The notes below the pieces were generated by a model, which did no database searches, was not told where the DNA came from, and saw nothing but the letters and a program-made list of their open reading frames with translations. From Gordius sp. MW1 (taxonomy: Eukaryota; Nematomorpha; Gordioida; Gordea; Gordiidae), in NCBI GenBank assembly GCA_964036665.1, contig OZ038527.1:4588001-4652000 (forward strand): 64,000 nucleotides of DNA, written 5' to 3'. Shown in pieces: positions 1 to 13,060 of the stretch; position 1 is the first letter of the stretch, and every line of letters begins with the position of its first letter. A program made the translations under genes and the position numbers.

Positions 1-240
1 AGTTCATTACGCCTTTTACTCGATGTTGCAAACGAATTTATAATATCATCCGGGGTAATAACATTTATAAAGTCATGTTCTAAGCTCAATAAAGCTAAGG
101 AAGATAACCTATCTTGTCCAGTTGTTGAACGAAGATAAGTTTTAATCCGTTTTAGCAATGAGAACGATCTTTCGCATGAACATGAAGTTATTGGCATAGT
201 TAAAATTATTTTAATCAAGATAATAAAATTTTTCACCCTT
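1..240 (-). pseudogene. hAT transposase C-terminal fragment (ZMYM1-like)
   Basis: Read on the minus strand, about 75 codons are open from a stop near 242 to the window edge. They hold the wording TMPITSCSCERSFSLLKRIK followed by LRSTTGQDRLSSLALLSLEH, which is the C-terminal dimerisation region (hATC) of hAT transposases of the zinc-finger-MYM-1-like/DUF4371 group. There is no start codon and no catalytic domain here. The frame continues past base 1, so the real C-terminus lies outside the window. It reads as the tail of an internally deleted element whose other end is the terminal repeat near 460. Family assignment is from motif memory, not a search. Confidence 0.7.
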
Positions 241-460
241 TATTGTCTTGTACAGCATCTTTATTTTTATTTTTAATATTATAATTAAAACTTTTATTTA
301 GAAACAATAATAATAATCTTTGCATTGTTTCTTAATTAAAATAAAAAAAATATAATGGTTTAAGGGGCCCAAGATTTCTTGCGTGGGGGGCCCATGAGGC
401 CCGGTTTTTGCTCTTGGGGGGGGCCTGGATTCCCTGGGCTTCCCCCTAGCTACGCCACTG
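1..460 (-). mobile_element. Internally deleted hAT element, end with TIR at 460
   Basis: On the minus strand position 460 begins CAGTGGCGTAGC, a terminal sequence typical of insect hAT elements, followed by a GC-rich stretch rich in GGGCCC (about 365-450). The transposase tail at 1-240 lies in the same orientation. The simplest reading is one copy that lost most of its transposase. The left end is off the window, so neither length nor target duplication can be checked. Confidence 0.55.
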
Positions 461-716
461 ACCATAATATTATTCCAGCAGAGCCCTCGGGCTCGCAATC
501 GTGGGAAAGTGGTAGCACCATGTGACGTCATTTAAGATTTTCTTTATATAGGTCCAACAATCTTAAAGCAAACTTGGAATCTTTTTCTGTTCTTCTTCTT
601 ACTCTACCAAATATGGGGTGTCGGCAATTGTTACGCTATGGCACAAAATTTAAACGTCACATAACGCTTCGTACCAAATGGTGGCTGTCATGCCTTTTTT
701 CAGCTGACGTTGTAAA

Positions 717-3700
717 ATGAAGTACAAAATAAAATTTCGCACGCATCTTATAATCATCACGACTTCCTTATTTTGGGTCCTTATTGATGTTTTTTTATTG
801 ATGTTTTTTGCTGATAAAAATCCTTACTGTATATTGAAAAAAGTTTCCAATGAATCTCGTTACACTTTTGTTAAAAATATCATTAATCCCAAAATTCTTA
901 CTCCTATTGCTCTTACTTCAGCAGGTAATCTATGGCAAGTTCATATCATAAGAGAAAAGCCAGCTCAAATTTTATATATTATATAAATTTTAAAGTAGTT
1001 AAAATAGATTTTAGACAGGTATTTTTTATTTACTTAAATTTGTAAAAATATTACTATTTTATACATTAGCTCGAATAACTGTTGGTTGATTCAATTTCTA
1101 TTATACAAAATGTTATTCTAGTTAGGAGTTTTCAGTTTTTTGTAGATAAACTAATTTTAATTATATGTCCAAACCTTGAATAAGGATTTAGTGCTGTCTA
1201 AAATTTAAACTTTGAAGGAACTAGATTAGTACAAAATAGTATGATTATAATATAAATTTATAAAAGATATATTTTATTTGGAATTGTTCTTGTTATTTAT
1301 TAAAACATGTCATTAGATGATACTAAAATTAATAATTTTAAATATTAAAGTCTTTCAACAAATGTGTTCAACAATATGATAATATATAATTTATAATATG
1401 TGTAAAGCTAAAAAAGTAAACAATATTCTTAAAATGGAACTTTTTTGAACAATTAAATATTATTATTTACCAAAAATTGAATTGGGAATCATCACAAACT
1501 GGACAGCTCAAGCACAATAATAAGCTATGATTGAGACTTAAATTTTTTTGTACATTAGAATTATTTCTTTATGAAATAGTTATTTATCAAAGATTGAATA
1601 TTTTATTAACCATAACTTAAATAGCTTATCCTATATGTCTAGTCCTATTCCATCTCACTTTCTTCAAGCATTTATTAGTAACAAGCTAATTATTACTTTA
1701 AACCCATATAACATTATAATATTTCATCTTACTTAAATATTGTGTCAATGTTAAAATTTTTAATACCCATACAAAATCAATCCAACCCAGTTTTTATTTC
1801 AATAATTTGTAAATGCATTGTCTAATGTGTTTTAAGTCAGATAATTATATTTTAATTACAATAAACAATCAAAATTATAAGGAATTTTAATGAATAGTAA
1901 AAACACAAAAACAAATAATCTGATATAGAAGGGATTATTTCTTTAATATTTATCAATAAAAATAATAATTTATTTAGTCTTTTTTATAAACTAAATTTAG
2001 TTACTTATTGTTGGAAAAAATTTATTATCATGGGCTTATTTAGATCAAATAAATGATGTAATTTAATCAGTTAATGCAGAAAATTATTTTTTATCTTTAA
2101 AAGCTATACTTCTTTTTGAAGCAGTTGTATTGGGCTGTATATATTGAATTAATTTAAAATTGTTTTTTTTTTAATTTATTGAATTCTCATAAAACACAAA
2201 TCTTAAGCTTATTTTGTTCAATTGTTTTAGTACTCAAATCATCCAGTAGCTCAAAAATCAACCAAGCCCTTAAACCCAGACCTAAAATACAGGAAAGTGA
2301 TATAAAGGGTAATTTTAACTTTGTTATATATTCTCTAAATCATCAAGTTATATACGTATAAAATTTGATTTAAACAAATCAAAATTTTATGATATTTTAT
2401 TAATAATGCATAGGTCCTGGAGCTCTTGGTACGGGCGTTGTGATACCAGACGAATTGAGTGTTTTGCAAAAAGAAAAATTTACACTAAATCAATTTAATT
2501 TAGTTGCGAGTGAGATGATATCTTTGAACCGCAGTTTGAAAGACCACAGGCTTCCAGGGTACATATTTGTTACATTATAAATTCTATGATATACAATAAA
2601 TTTTTCGCATATACTAAGGATTAATCAATGATTTATTATGATTTACACTTACACCAGTCCAAAATTAGTGTTTTTAACAACCTGCTTTTTTCAACTTAAT
2701 TTCTAAAATGTTGTTAAACCTTTGCACATGTTTATAATACCTCTCATATTTTAAAACGACTTGAATGATTAGTATTGTGGTTAATATGCCAAGTATAAAT
2801 CATGGCCATCTTTTGGATTAGGTTAATTCAAAAAGATCATAGTTTTTACACTTTAATATAAATGAAGATTGTTATATTATTAAAGTAACCAAGGATGTTT
2901 TCTCTTTAATCCTACAAAAGACTTTTGAAAATTCCGATACATTTATCGGACCCGACCCAAAATATATTTATATATTTCAGCTCGTCCTAAAAATTATTTT
3001 ATCTTAACCCCGACCAGACCCTAATATAAATGTTAACCCTAACCCTAAAGCGCGACTCGTGGAGTAACCAATGATTTAGCAGCGTTACTAATATCATTTA
3101 GGTTGCCTTGTTTGAAGTCTTGTGAAAATAACAGCGTTCTGCTGAGCTAACATTTTTTTTTAATTTTAATCGAATTCCGCCAACCTTCCTGACTCGAGAT
3201 TTTTGTACCATTTTTTTCAATTCTTAGGGTCGGGCTCAGGTAGATTTTTGGACGACCCATTCATGACTCTGCTTTTAAGCTAACAAAATTTTACTATCCT
3301 TCGGGTGAGCTGTGCCTCTAGTATATAGTAGTTATTTGTATATGCAAATGGACAGGGCAATTTCGAATTTAATCCATATAAATCACTGGAAAAATGATAA
3401 TTTTTGAATCCTTGATTCGGGTTTTGTTAAATACAAAATAATATGGTCGGGGGAGAGACAGTTGCCCCTAGTCGGGTTCGGGTGAAAATTTTAAAATGCT
3501 TTCGGGCAGGGTTCGGGTTGAAAATTTTGAAATGCTTTTGGGACGGGTCCGGGCTAAAAAAAGTGACTCTGTAGTTCTCTAATCTAGGGTCTGAAATCTA
3601 CTATTGACTGGACCATTCAAACCGAAAAGCTATGATCAATTTTTTTCTAAATATCTCATAAATAAAAACCCCGTGTGCACGTTTTCATTCAGGGCTTTGC

Positions 3701-6700
3701 CGTAAGTTAAATAATAATTAATATTTTGCGCGATATTTATTGCGTATTATCGCTGTTCCAGGTGCCTAACCAAAGATTATAAACCCGCTCAGCTCAAGGC
3801 AACCAGCGTAGTGATAGTTTTCCACAACGAAGCCTGGACCACTCTGCTAAGGACGATACACAGCATAATTAACAGGTCCCCAACCCACCTAATTTCCGAT
3901 ATCGTCTTAGTGGATGACGCCAGCGATCGGGGTATGCATGCATTACATCACAGTCTAGTCCAATAGAAATAGACTTTTAATCGAGCAAAGCTAAATTGAT
4001 GCTTATTTATTTTAAAATTTTATTTTATAACCAACCTAGTGTTTGAACTGGATTTTCGGTCGATATCAGCGCTTTTTTTGAGCTCAGTTTTAGGTGACAA
4101 ATGACAGCGTGATAGTTTAATGCTTACATCTACATTATGCTTTTAAAAATGTGGAATTTGGTGTAAACATATATACAGGGTTTCTTTTAGGGGGGAGCCC
4201 GGGGGGGTATTGCCATAACTAATAGACTGCTCATTATTCCCTATTAAAAAGTGTACCCCCCATTTTGGCAGCCATTTTGATAAGTGAAACATGAATTTTG
4301 GCCAATTTATTTGGTTTGATAAAATTTTAAAATCTCTATAATGATTAAAATGGGTTGTTTTATGTTATAAGTTCAAAGATTATTCTTCAATGCAATCCAT
4401 CGCTATACAAACTCTACTTCACTTATCAAAATGGCTGTCGTTTTAGGCATCACTTTTGATGCGTGAATATATAAGAGATGAGCAATCTATTAGTCTATGG
4501 GTATTGCCCCCCCCCGGGCAAATTAAAAAATTTTTTACCCCCCCCCCCCCCCCTCCCGGAAGTTGAAAATACCCCCCGGAGCATTTTTTCTGAAAGAAAC
4601 CCTGCCCTGCATATATAAGTAAAACTCTGTAAAATGTAAATCGAAAAAAACTGTTTTTAATATACATTAATAAATTAAAAACTAATATTTGCGTTTTGTT
4701 CTAGCAATTTTTTTATTTCTTCGAATTTTAAATCTTAGGCTATGCTATTTGTCACCAAATTAACTCATTATTAGCTTTAGTGTATAAGATGTCAATTTAT
4801 AGACAATGGACCGAAACTTTGAATGGTTTGCCGTCTTTAACTACTCAAAAGTCATTATTGTTTTTTTAATGGCACGTTCCTAGTTAATTTTATGGGTTTC
4901 AATGGATCAATGTTTGTTGTACTTATTTTAAAACTTGACTTAAATTTGGCGATAAATTTTCAATTTTTCTCTTCACACCTTTTTATCTTGTAAGAATGTC
5001 TCCTCGTCTTACAACTAAATATTTATTTAACGCTCTAGGTTAAAACATTAGTTGAAAAAAAAACTATAAAAAGGCAATGTTATGCCTCTCAAATGATTAA
5101 ATCCTAATTTTATGACCATTTTCTGGCCGTCCTCGAGAGGTTTCGTGTACCCTTTAAATCTGTGTATCTAATTGAAACAGAGCGGGGTGTCTTTAAAAGG
5201 GGAGGAGGGCGAAATACCCTTCCTGGTTGTTCAAAACACCCCACTTCCTTAATTTGCAAAAAATCCTAATTTGACTTTTATATTGCAATTTTGTATTAAA
5301 AATGTTTCCCCACCCTCCGATCTAAATTAATACTTTGAAGGCTAAAGTTGATATTGTATTAGGACCATGGGAGTAGCCAGGGGTTGACAGGAAGTAAATC
5401 CAAAAAATCTTAAGATTTTATCAAATTATGGTTGGAATTTAAAAACATCGTTATTGCCCCCCTCTAATTCCAATCCTGGCTACGCCCATGATTAACACCA
5501 CACTAATAAAATTATTAATTATTGATAAAACCTATCTATAATAAAGAACTTTACAAATTTTAAAACTAGGGTTTCTTTCGACAAATTCTCTCAGGAGGGC
5601 TCATGAGGGGGGGGGGTTTTATAAAAAGAATGATCGTTAAAATTATATGAGTCTAACTCCATCGAGTTGTTTCTTGCGTATCAGGGAATCACTTTAAACA
5701 AAGAAAGCTTTGTCTAGCTAGAATATATATTGCTACAAGCTAAACCTATATATTATATACATTGTTGGTTGAATAGAATTCCTGAAACGGCAACTTGACG
5801 ATTACCTCGATGCTATAAGACACTCCGTTAGCATCCAAATGATTCGACTCAAAGAACGATCCGGCCTGATAAAAGCACGATTAATAGGAGCCCACGCAGC
5901 TGCAGGGCCCATCATAACATTCCTGGACGCGCATTGCGAAGTGGGCATCGGCTGGTTAGAGCCTCTGCTCTACGAAATTTACTTGAATAGGTCAGGCAGC
6001 TAATAATTTTAATAGGGATCATATGTTTGTTTTTTAGACTAATTTTTGCTGTAAGTAATAAATACTTGGAAAGATAGATGTAATTTAAAGAGTATAAATT
6101 TATGGAAAATGTCTAAAACAGAGTCTTATTTGACATATAATTTCATTTCTTGAAGAATTTGGCTAAATCAAGATCGTCAACAATGTGATTATAAAAGAGG
6201 TGTATGTTAGAGACCTACACGGGTATCCCGAAACCCCACCCGGATCTGGGTTAAAAATTTTGAAATGTCTTCGGGTTCGGGTCGGGTTTGGGTTTAAAAA
6301 AGTTGACTCTCTAGTGTATGTTGGATCTTTTTTTGATAAAGGACTATTTTGAAAGATATGCTGTGAAGATAGATGGTTAATAAACGGTTGATTGGAATTT
6401 AGTTTAAAATAAAAATCATTTACGACGTTGAATCAAGCTAATTTTGCGCAATAAAATGCGATTAAATTGTTTTTCGTTAAAATCACAAGTTTGGAGAGGG
6501 ACTCTTACAAGACCACTGCAACGACTTTAGTGGCCCATTTCCATTAAGCCTAGCTTACTTACTCCTATAAATTGATAGCTGTTAGCCTGACTTTGAATTT
6601 TAATTTTTGCATCAAATCCAATGGTCGACCTCTTTCTTATTTGGTTGAAATTTTATTGTCGAAAAACGATGACCAAAATATTTATTCATATCTGGTATAG

Positions 6701-9700
6701 TTTCTCTAAATTACTTTTCAAGCCTATCGCGGGTTAAATTCATTTCTTTGAATTTATGTAAAATATAGTGTTTAAAATGAACGCAAAATAAGCCATATGC
6801 TGAATAAATTAGGACGGTTTATATCTTTATAACATAAATAACTCTGTATATCATGGATTTTTTTCCTGTAAACTTTGTTGATGGATGTAGAACCAACGTA
6901 GCGGCGCCGATAATAGACGTTATCAGTGACGAGACTTTTGAATACGTCCCTGCCTCCGACATGACTTGGGGTGGATTCAATTGGCACCTCAATTTCAGGT
7001 GGTACACCGCACCTCCCAGGGAACTGGAGAGACGGATGGGGGATCGAACCCTTCCCGTTCTGTAATGAATTTTTTTTTACATAAACACCCTCGTTTTTTG
7101 CACTTATTTTTGTAAAGCTATTTTACGTTTTTTTGCTCATATTGTTCATTAATCTTTTAAAATTGCAAATTTTTTATGAATGCTTAACTGTGTTTCAAGT
7201 CAATAAAGATCATTTTAAGACCCTAAAATTTCCCTTTTGTGCCTTAAGTTTCAACTCTATACAATTTTTTCGAATATGGTTGTTCCTCTTTAAAAAGTTC
7301 CATTTATCACTAGCATGTGACTGCTTGTTGCAAATAGATGTTGAAGCTGTTTTAAATTTTCATTAAAATAGCCAAAAAATGTACGCCTAGCAAAGTATTT
7401 TTGTTAACTCACACGACCTTATTAATCCCATAAAAATATGCTCTTCGCTTCTCACTATGCACATAGGTCACCAACTATGGCTGGAGGGCTTTTCGCGATA
7501 GACAAAGCCTACTTTCAAGAACTTGGCGAGTACGACCCGGGTATGGAGGTGTGGGGAGGAGAAAATTTGGAGATGTCTTTTCGAGTACATATATTACTTT
7601 TGCTCTATTAATTCGTGTAATTTTATTAACACTTCCCCCTTTCGATCCTTAATTTTGCCTGTTCCCTTCTACTTAGAAAAGAAAATGTACTGCCTTAAAC
7701 ATCTCGTTTCCTATTGATTTGCCCCTAGAATTGTGTAGCTACTACTTAAAAAACAAGAGTTTGTCAATTTATCATAGCTGGTTAAAATTAAGTTTTTTGA
7801 TATATTGCATTTAGTTTGTAGCAAACTGAATTTTATTATCTTTTAAACATTTTCATTTTTTTTGTAACATTTATTTTTTAATTCTAATATTTGGGACGTT
7901 TAGATTTGGATGTGCGGGGGCACTTTGGAAATAGTGACTTGTTCCAGGGTCGGGCACGTGTTTCGCAAAACCAGCCCCTACACTTTTCCCGGGGGCGTTA
8001 GTCACGTGATAAACAAGAATCAGAGACGTACGGCAGAAGTGTGGTTGGATGAGTGGAAAAATTTTTACTTCAAAATTAACCCATGTATATGTTTATTCCT
8101 TGATATACAAACTTTTTTTAAAGGATAATTTATCCTTGAACTGTTCTTTTGGAAATATAAATTTTAATTTTGCATTTTTATTGCATGAAATTAACTTTTT
8201 AATTTGTGAAGGAGAGAGGGTGTAAAAATTATACTTTTACTTGTAACATTAAATATATTTTTAAAATTAGCTGTCACGAGCACTGTCTTCCTAATCTGCA
8301 ATGTTATCTCGTGTATCAATTTAGAGTTTTGTTTAATAAGAAAATTGGAATTCAGTTAGTTTTAAACACACGATTTAGTTTCATTCAATTTCAAATCTAT
8401 AATATAAATTTTTGTATCCAATAAGTTGTGATTATTGTAAATGCTTGGGTGTGAGTGCAAATTGCAAAAATTAGGTGTTTTTTTAAATCCTATATTAGTC
8501 TTAATTTTGATAGAATTAACTGTAATAAATTTAAATTTTTGAGGTTAAATTTGGAACTAACGTCGATAAATGCAATTTGCGTATTTTTATTGATCATGAT
8601 GACCTACTGCCCCTCTAGTATTAATATGGTTGGTTTCATGGGCATGGATGCGAAATAAATATTTTTCAAAATTTTAGTTATGATTCTTGTAAATATAAAG
8701 TATTTGATTTACAATGCATTTTTTAAGGTTTGAAAAAAGTTTTCGGATAATATAATGTGACCTGATTTAAACAATGTCATATCACTTTTGACTGACTCAT
8801 GTTTGCTTAATAAGAAGATACGTTGCATTTGGGCCCAATTGGGAAATTTTTTATGGTGTCCTCAATAAATTAAATTGTTTTTACTGTATTTAATATTTGA
8901 ATTAAGGAGTCACCGATTTGTTTTAATTTCAGGATCCTAAATTATTTCATATCTTAATTGATTTTTGTAGCGAGTATAACGGTCGAAGCTGGAGATATTA
9001 CCGACCGGTTGGAATTGAGGAAGAAATTGCAGTGTAAATCTTTCAAATGGTACCTGGAAAATGTGTATCCCGAATCTCAAATGCCCAGAGAATTTATATC
9101 ATTAGGCGAAGTATGTCAATTACTTACGTGTAAATAAATATTTTACCAAGAATTTCCAGTTTAATTTTTAAAATTGATAAATCTAATTATTGCAAAAAAA
9201 TTTCGCTAAATAAATCTTTAAAAATTTTGTTGGAAAATTGCCTATTTAGATAAAGCACGACTCATTGAACATGTGTTTCGATACCATGGGCCGAAAAGGG
9301 CTCGAGAATATCGGACTCTTCACTTGCCATAACCAAGGCGGTAACCAGGTATAAATAACATGCAATAAATGCTAACTAATAAGTTTTTTTTCAGTTGAAT
9401 TGCTTAATTGATTATATTTGATAATATTAAATGGCAGTGTAAATGAGGTATTAAACTTTCTAACATCAAAGGTTGATCGATATTTTGGGATCTTTTTGAA
9501 GGCCAAGAACTTGATGAAAATTGCGCCTCTTAGTTATTTGTTCAAATATCTGTATACCTTTACAAAATTAATTTTGCAATAAATACCGATTATTTTATTC
9601 AATTTTTAGAGGAATAGAAATACTGTTATCATTTATTATTTATGACACAATTCTCGTCAGTCGCGTTGAATATGCAATGAAAAATAAATGAAGACTTATA

Positions 9701-10464
9701 ATTTAATCAGAGATTTTTCAACGCATTATGTAATAGAGAAAATGGATCTAACTAAATGCTTTCCATTTTTTACTTGTCCAGGTATTTATGTACAGCGCGG
9801 AGAAGTTGTTGCAAAACGACGATCTTTGCCTCCAACCCGACCCCCTGAATAAGTTTGTCATTATGTCGCCGTGTAACACAGATGTCAAGGCTCAGCAATG
9901 GAATTATGATAAGGAGGTATGCAAAATTATAAGCTGGAATTCAAGCGTTTGCTTGTTTTAAATGGTTGATTTGGTTTAAATTAATAGGGGCATTAAGAGC
10001 TTTCTCCCATCATTTAAATCAACAGCTTTTACTCGGAGTTAAAATGCGTATTTATGTTGTGCTGCGCCACTTTAATAATTTGTTTTTGATTATTTTGAAT
10101 GAATTAAGTGTTGTAGCTAATTTGTTTTATTCCATATGCTGTTCTTGGAAAAACTTAAATATACAAAATCAAGCTCCTATAAATTGTAATAAGTTTAAAT
10201 TTTAATTCCTCTCATTTGGCGAGGGGAATTTTCTTGGTTGGTTTCACCAATTTCAGGACCCTTTTTTGATTGAAAAGTGAAATTTTTGTATTTATTTAAT
10301 ATAATATTATTCGCTCGCGGCCTCAGACTCAAACCATACAAAATGCGGATGCTAAGTTATGCATTGCACTCCCACTCTCCGAGCAATTTGACAAAATTCC
10401 TCTCTCACCTTGCTCAAAGAAGGGTCAAGCTCAAAAATGGCATTTCGTTAATCTTTCCCTCTAA
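717..10464 (+). CDS. Polypeptide N-acetylgalactosaminyltransferase, GALNT1/13 type, paralog 1
   Basis: Transfers GalNAc from UDP-GalNAc to Ser/Thr in the Golgi. Coding exons: 717-924, 2414-2558, 3762-3931, 5777-5990, 6891-7061, 7467-7584, 7904-8084, 8971-9110, 9250-9348, 9782-9916, 10327-10464; all have GT-AG borders and give 572 aa without a stop. Visible: short cytoplasmic tail, membrane anchor (about residues 9-31, [14 protein letters not shown]), [32 protein letters not shown], catalytic LDAHCEV (DxH), [11 protein letters not shown] with [31 protein letters not shown], then a ricin-type lectin with three repeats ending NQVF, QQW and QKW. The ATG follows an in-frame TGA at 705-707. Length suits GALNT1 (about 560 aa). 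Introns 1, 2 and 7 are plain or contain old repeats; introns 3 and 4 hold MITEs. This is the paralog closest to GALNT1 wording ([18 protein letters not shown]). Oddity: only the first lectin repeat keeps C-x-D. Confidence 0.92.
2940..3590. repeat. Old GC-rich repeat, ACCCGAACCCG type
   Basis: Inside intron 2 of gene 1. Both ends are rich in alternating runs such as GGACCCGACCC (near 2950) and CGGGCAGGGTTCGGGTT (near 3505). Similar wording occurs at 6208-6313, 19640-19730, 43376-44041 and 53120-53170, so this is probably a decayed copy of the same hAT-like MITE family. No clean ends are seen. Confidence 0.4.
4176..4604. mobile_element. MITE with CAGGGTTTCTTT terminal inverted repeats
   Basis: The element begins CAGGGTTTCTTT at 4176 and ends with the reverse complement AAAGAAACCCTG at 4604. 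TA lies next to the left end. A second, inner inverted pair (near 4272-4288 and 4421-4436, CACTTATCAAAATGGC type) makes the whole unit fold back. It holds runs of C up to about 15 long. A partial relative starts near 5570. It lies in intron 3 of gene 1 and has no coding potential; open frames across it follow the homopolymers. Confidence 0.65.
5366..5490. mobile_element. MITE of the CATGGGCGTAGCC family
   Basis: Begins CATGGGAGTAGCCAG and ends CTGGCTACGCCCATG, a near-perfect inverted pair. Copies of the same family occur at 21738-21913, 25251-25414, 28648-28732 (partial), 39223-39349 and 54430-54607. The interior has a fairly constant layout (GC-rich ends, AT-rich middle). The ends resemble hAT-derived MITEs of insects. 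It lies in intron 3 of gene 1. Confidence 0.6.
6208..6313. mobile_element. 106-bp hAT MITE with perfect 8-bp target duplication
   Basis: The element begins TAGAGACC and ends ACTCTCTA. It is flanked on both sides by GTGTATGT (6200-6207 and 6314-6321), a perfect 8-bp duplication as expected for hAT insertion. The inside carries TTCGGGTTCGGGTCGGG wording shared with 43376-44041. It lies in intron 4 of gene 1. Confidence 0.75.
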
Positions 10465-11430
10465 ATCAAGCTAGAACCTCCTTAGGATATTACTAAAAAT
10501 GACGATAACGCGGATCGCTGTGCACTCGGTTGTTTTCGTTTATAATACTCGCATTAAAAAGTTAGTTGATTATCTCCCCCCAAAAATCCATGCCATACAA
10601 TGCCATCCATTTTTTAAATTAATCTCTCATTATTTCACTTTTTTCCATTGATGTATACTCTCGGTGATCGACGATTAATGTTAAACAAACCGTATTTTGT
10701 GAAAGAATCTTCATTATTTAATTTAGACTTTTAACCACTTTTTTTAACAACATTACTATGATAAAAAGTTTTTAAACGTTTTTACTTCGAAAATATTTTC
10801 TACCAAAATTGTATCACATTGTATGTTTCGAGCGGGCATTACGTATTATTGGATTCTCATTCACCTTTCTCATTAATATTGCTATGTTAATTTATATATA
10901 TATGAGGATTTGCTTACCATTACCATGTTATTATTTTTGAGCGCACCGCGTTGTTATTTGTTTTTTGCTTCTACTTTTTTGAATTTAATGTATTTACATT
11001 TGCGTTAAAAAAATGTGTCAAAAACTTTTTTTAGCCATTTTGGATTGATTTGTCATGTTTTATCATATTAATTTCATTTATAAGTTTAATCTTAATAACC
11101 TATCTCGGACGGATAACCACACTATTGAGTTCTATTCAATTTATAGGCTCGTTTTAATTTTTTAATAAATGGTGTGGAAACATATACCCATAAATTAGAT
11201 AGACTGCTAATCAAGGCACAAAATGTGTACCCTTGATAACATGGTAACGTAGTGATTATATAGATATTAGTAATTTTTGTAAATAATCTTGAAAGGAAAG
11301 ATTACCATGTTATCTATAATGAATTACTACTTTATTTGTTTCAATTTTACACTTACTATTTATTCTGAATCGTGATAATAATACAAATTAAGGCAAAATC
11401 TTTATAATACTGGAGAAAAATATTAGTTTG
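10465..11430. other. AT-rich 3' flank of gene 1
   Basis: Follows the stop codon of gene 1. No canonical AATAAA was seen close to the stop, and no gene, RNA gene or repeat with clear ends was recognised. Confidence 0.4.
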
Positions 11431-12286
11431 TGGTATACAAATTATAATGATGATGAATTCGATATATATTCAGGATTTCCATAATGCGCAGATATTAGTA
11501 AAACCGCCACGATGCTTTCTTTAATACAATCACGCGCTATCGTATATAACGCGATAAACGAGAACAAAGACATTATAAGTAATAAAAACGAGAGAGCAAT
11601 GATAGAAATAGAAATAGCACAGACATAAAAATAGAGAGTTGAATAGAATAGGGGAAGATATAAAAATAGAGAGTAACAACTGGCACACGTGGGATGCCAC
11701 TCCATCCCCTTTAAGTAGGACCCCAAGAGGACGGGAGTGGGGAGTCGAGAGCGCGCCATGGAAACGGCTTCCCCGAAATACGTCGTTGGGTCTCAAATTT
11801 GTTGCTGACCCCCCCCCCCCCCCCCACGCCGCCTGGTCGCTTTCTCTTAGTGTAATTGACGCCAAACGGCAACACAGTAACTACCCCACCCCCCAGCTTG
11901 ATCGAGATGCATCGCTACATCGACCGCAACCTGTTCATGCCGGGGTTCATAATTCACCCGCAGTGACGCTAGGTATCTCCAGCCTAACCCTCCGAACCGG
12001 GCGGACCGCCAGAAGAACTTCTCTAAGATTTCTCCGAATCCCTGCCGCCGAGGAGACGCTTCTCCCTGTGTACCCTCCTCGGCTCACGCTACCTTGCACT
12101 CTATTCCAGGGCTGCGTGGCTCCGCCCAAGGAATAACTCTGTTCGCGAAAGCTGACGATATGCGGGATACCGTCTCGCCCAACCAGGAACGAAACGTGCA
12201 AGTTGGTCGGGGCGTATAGAGGATCGATCACCTCCACCACCACCCTGAATCGGCACCACGATGCTATGATATCCATCTAATATAAT

Positions 12287-12480
12287 AACATATAAAAGGA
12301 CATCGTAACCGTAACTGCTCCTGGTGCCTAACCGTGCAATTATTAGAGCTAGTAAACTCAACCTCGTAGGCTTTTTAGCCCACATGGGACTTTACCACAG
12401 CTTCCAACCAATTCTCGGTCCCACCGTTAACACGAGCCCAAATCGAGTCACCAATCTCATACCGACTGTTAGTGGACTAG
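12287..12480 (-). pseudogene. Retrotransposon integrase C-terminal tail
   Basis: On the minus strand the frame reads YEIGDSIWARVNGG, ENWLEAVVKSHVG, a stop, KAYEVEF and then TVRHQEQLRLR. This is the pattern of the integrase C-terminal (SH3-like) domain of Gypsy polyproteins: an iGDsVWaR start, a W-x-x-G-x-V strand and an RHxxQLR end. The internal stop shows it is dead. Confidence 0.6.
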
Positions 12481-12649
12481 CCTGGTGCTAACCCGATGTC
12501 CACCCACACATCGATCGGTATACGAGGTAACCTATTTTAAAATATTTTGCCAACGGGAGCACGGCATGGAAAACGAGCGGACGCATTATGTAAATAATCT
12601 GTGCATCCAAATGCCTTCCTCGCCATTAAACAATCAGGGGTTGAAAATA

Positions 12650-13060
12650 CTAAACTGTCACACAAACCAAACCAACTAATGGACCTATCAACTCTAACCA
12701 ACTCCAACCAATTAACGGGTCAATATAGGTCAGGGTCACATGCAAAGGCAATCTCCACTTTACGCCGCGCGCCGCCACTTCCACATCAAATTTTCCCAAC
12801 GCTAGGGTAGCGCCATCTAATTGGCGCGCATTCATAAAAGGACGGAAAAGTTTTTTGGGCCAAATGTTTTTAAATTGTTTATATGAAATTAAGGAGATGC
12901 GAGCCCCCGATTCTAATAAAAAACAAATAAGCGTACCGTCCACCCATACTTTCGCTCTGGGCAGTCGAGTACCAAAGAATATTCGGGAAAAGCTTGCTAA
13001 ACAAAAATTAGTGCAATGGTAATCAGGACGACCGACCCTCAGTCTGCGTCCAACTACCAT
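12650..13060 (-). pseudogene. Retropepsin-like protease fragment with ESG active site
   Basis: A 136-codon open frame contains VWVDGTLICFLLESGARIS, the usual lead-in of retroviral-type aspartic proteases, where the catalytic triad is normally D-S/T-G. Here Asp is replaced by Glu. It continues with LDGATLALGKFDVEVAARG, matching the flap region. The preceding frame (13054-13278) carries basic RRNRRRDYGPRD wording that fits the end of gag. No complete protein is present. Confidence 0.6.

Noticed and set aside
3030-3052. AACCCTAACCCTAA run, telomere-like
   Set aside because: Only two units, inside an ordinary intron; another two-unit TTAGGG at 15415 is also isolated. Not a telomeric array.
11639-12385. 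Overlapping open frames of 94-165 codons on both strands
   Set aside because: Stop-poor, GC-rich remains of the Gypsy relic; the protein-like frames are other ones (12287-12480 and 12650-13060).
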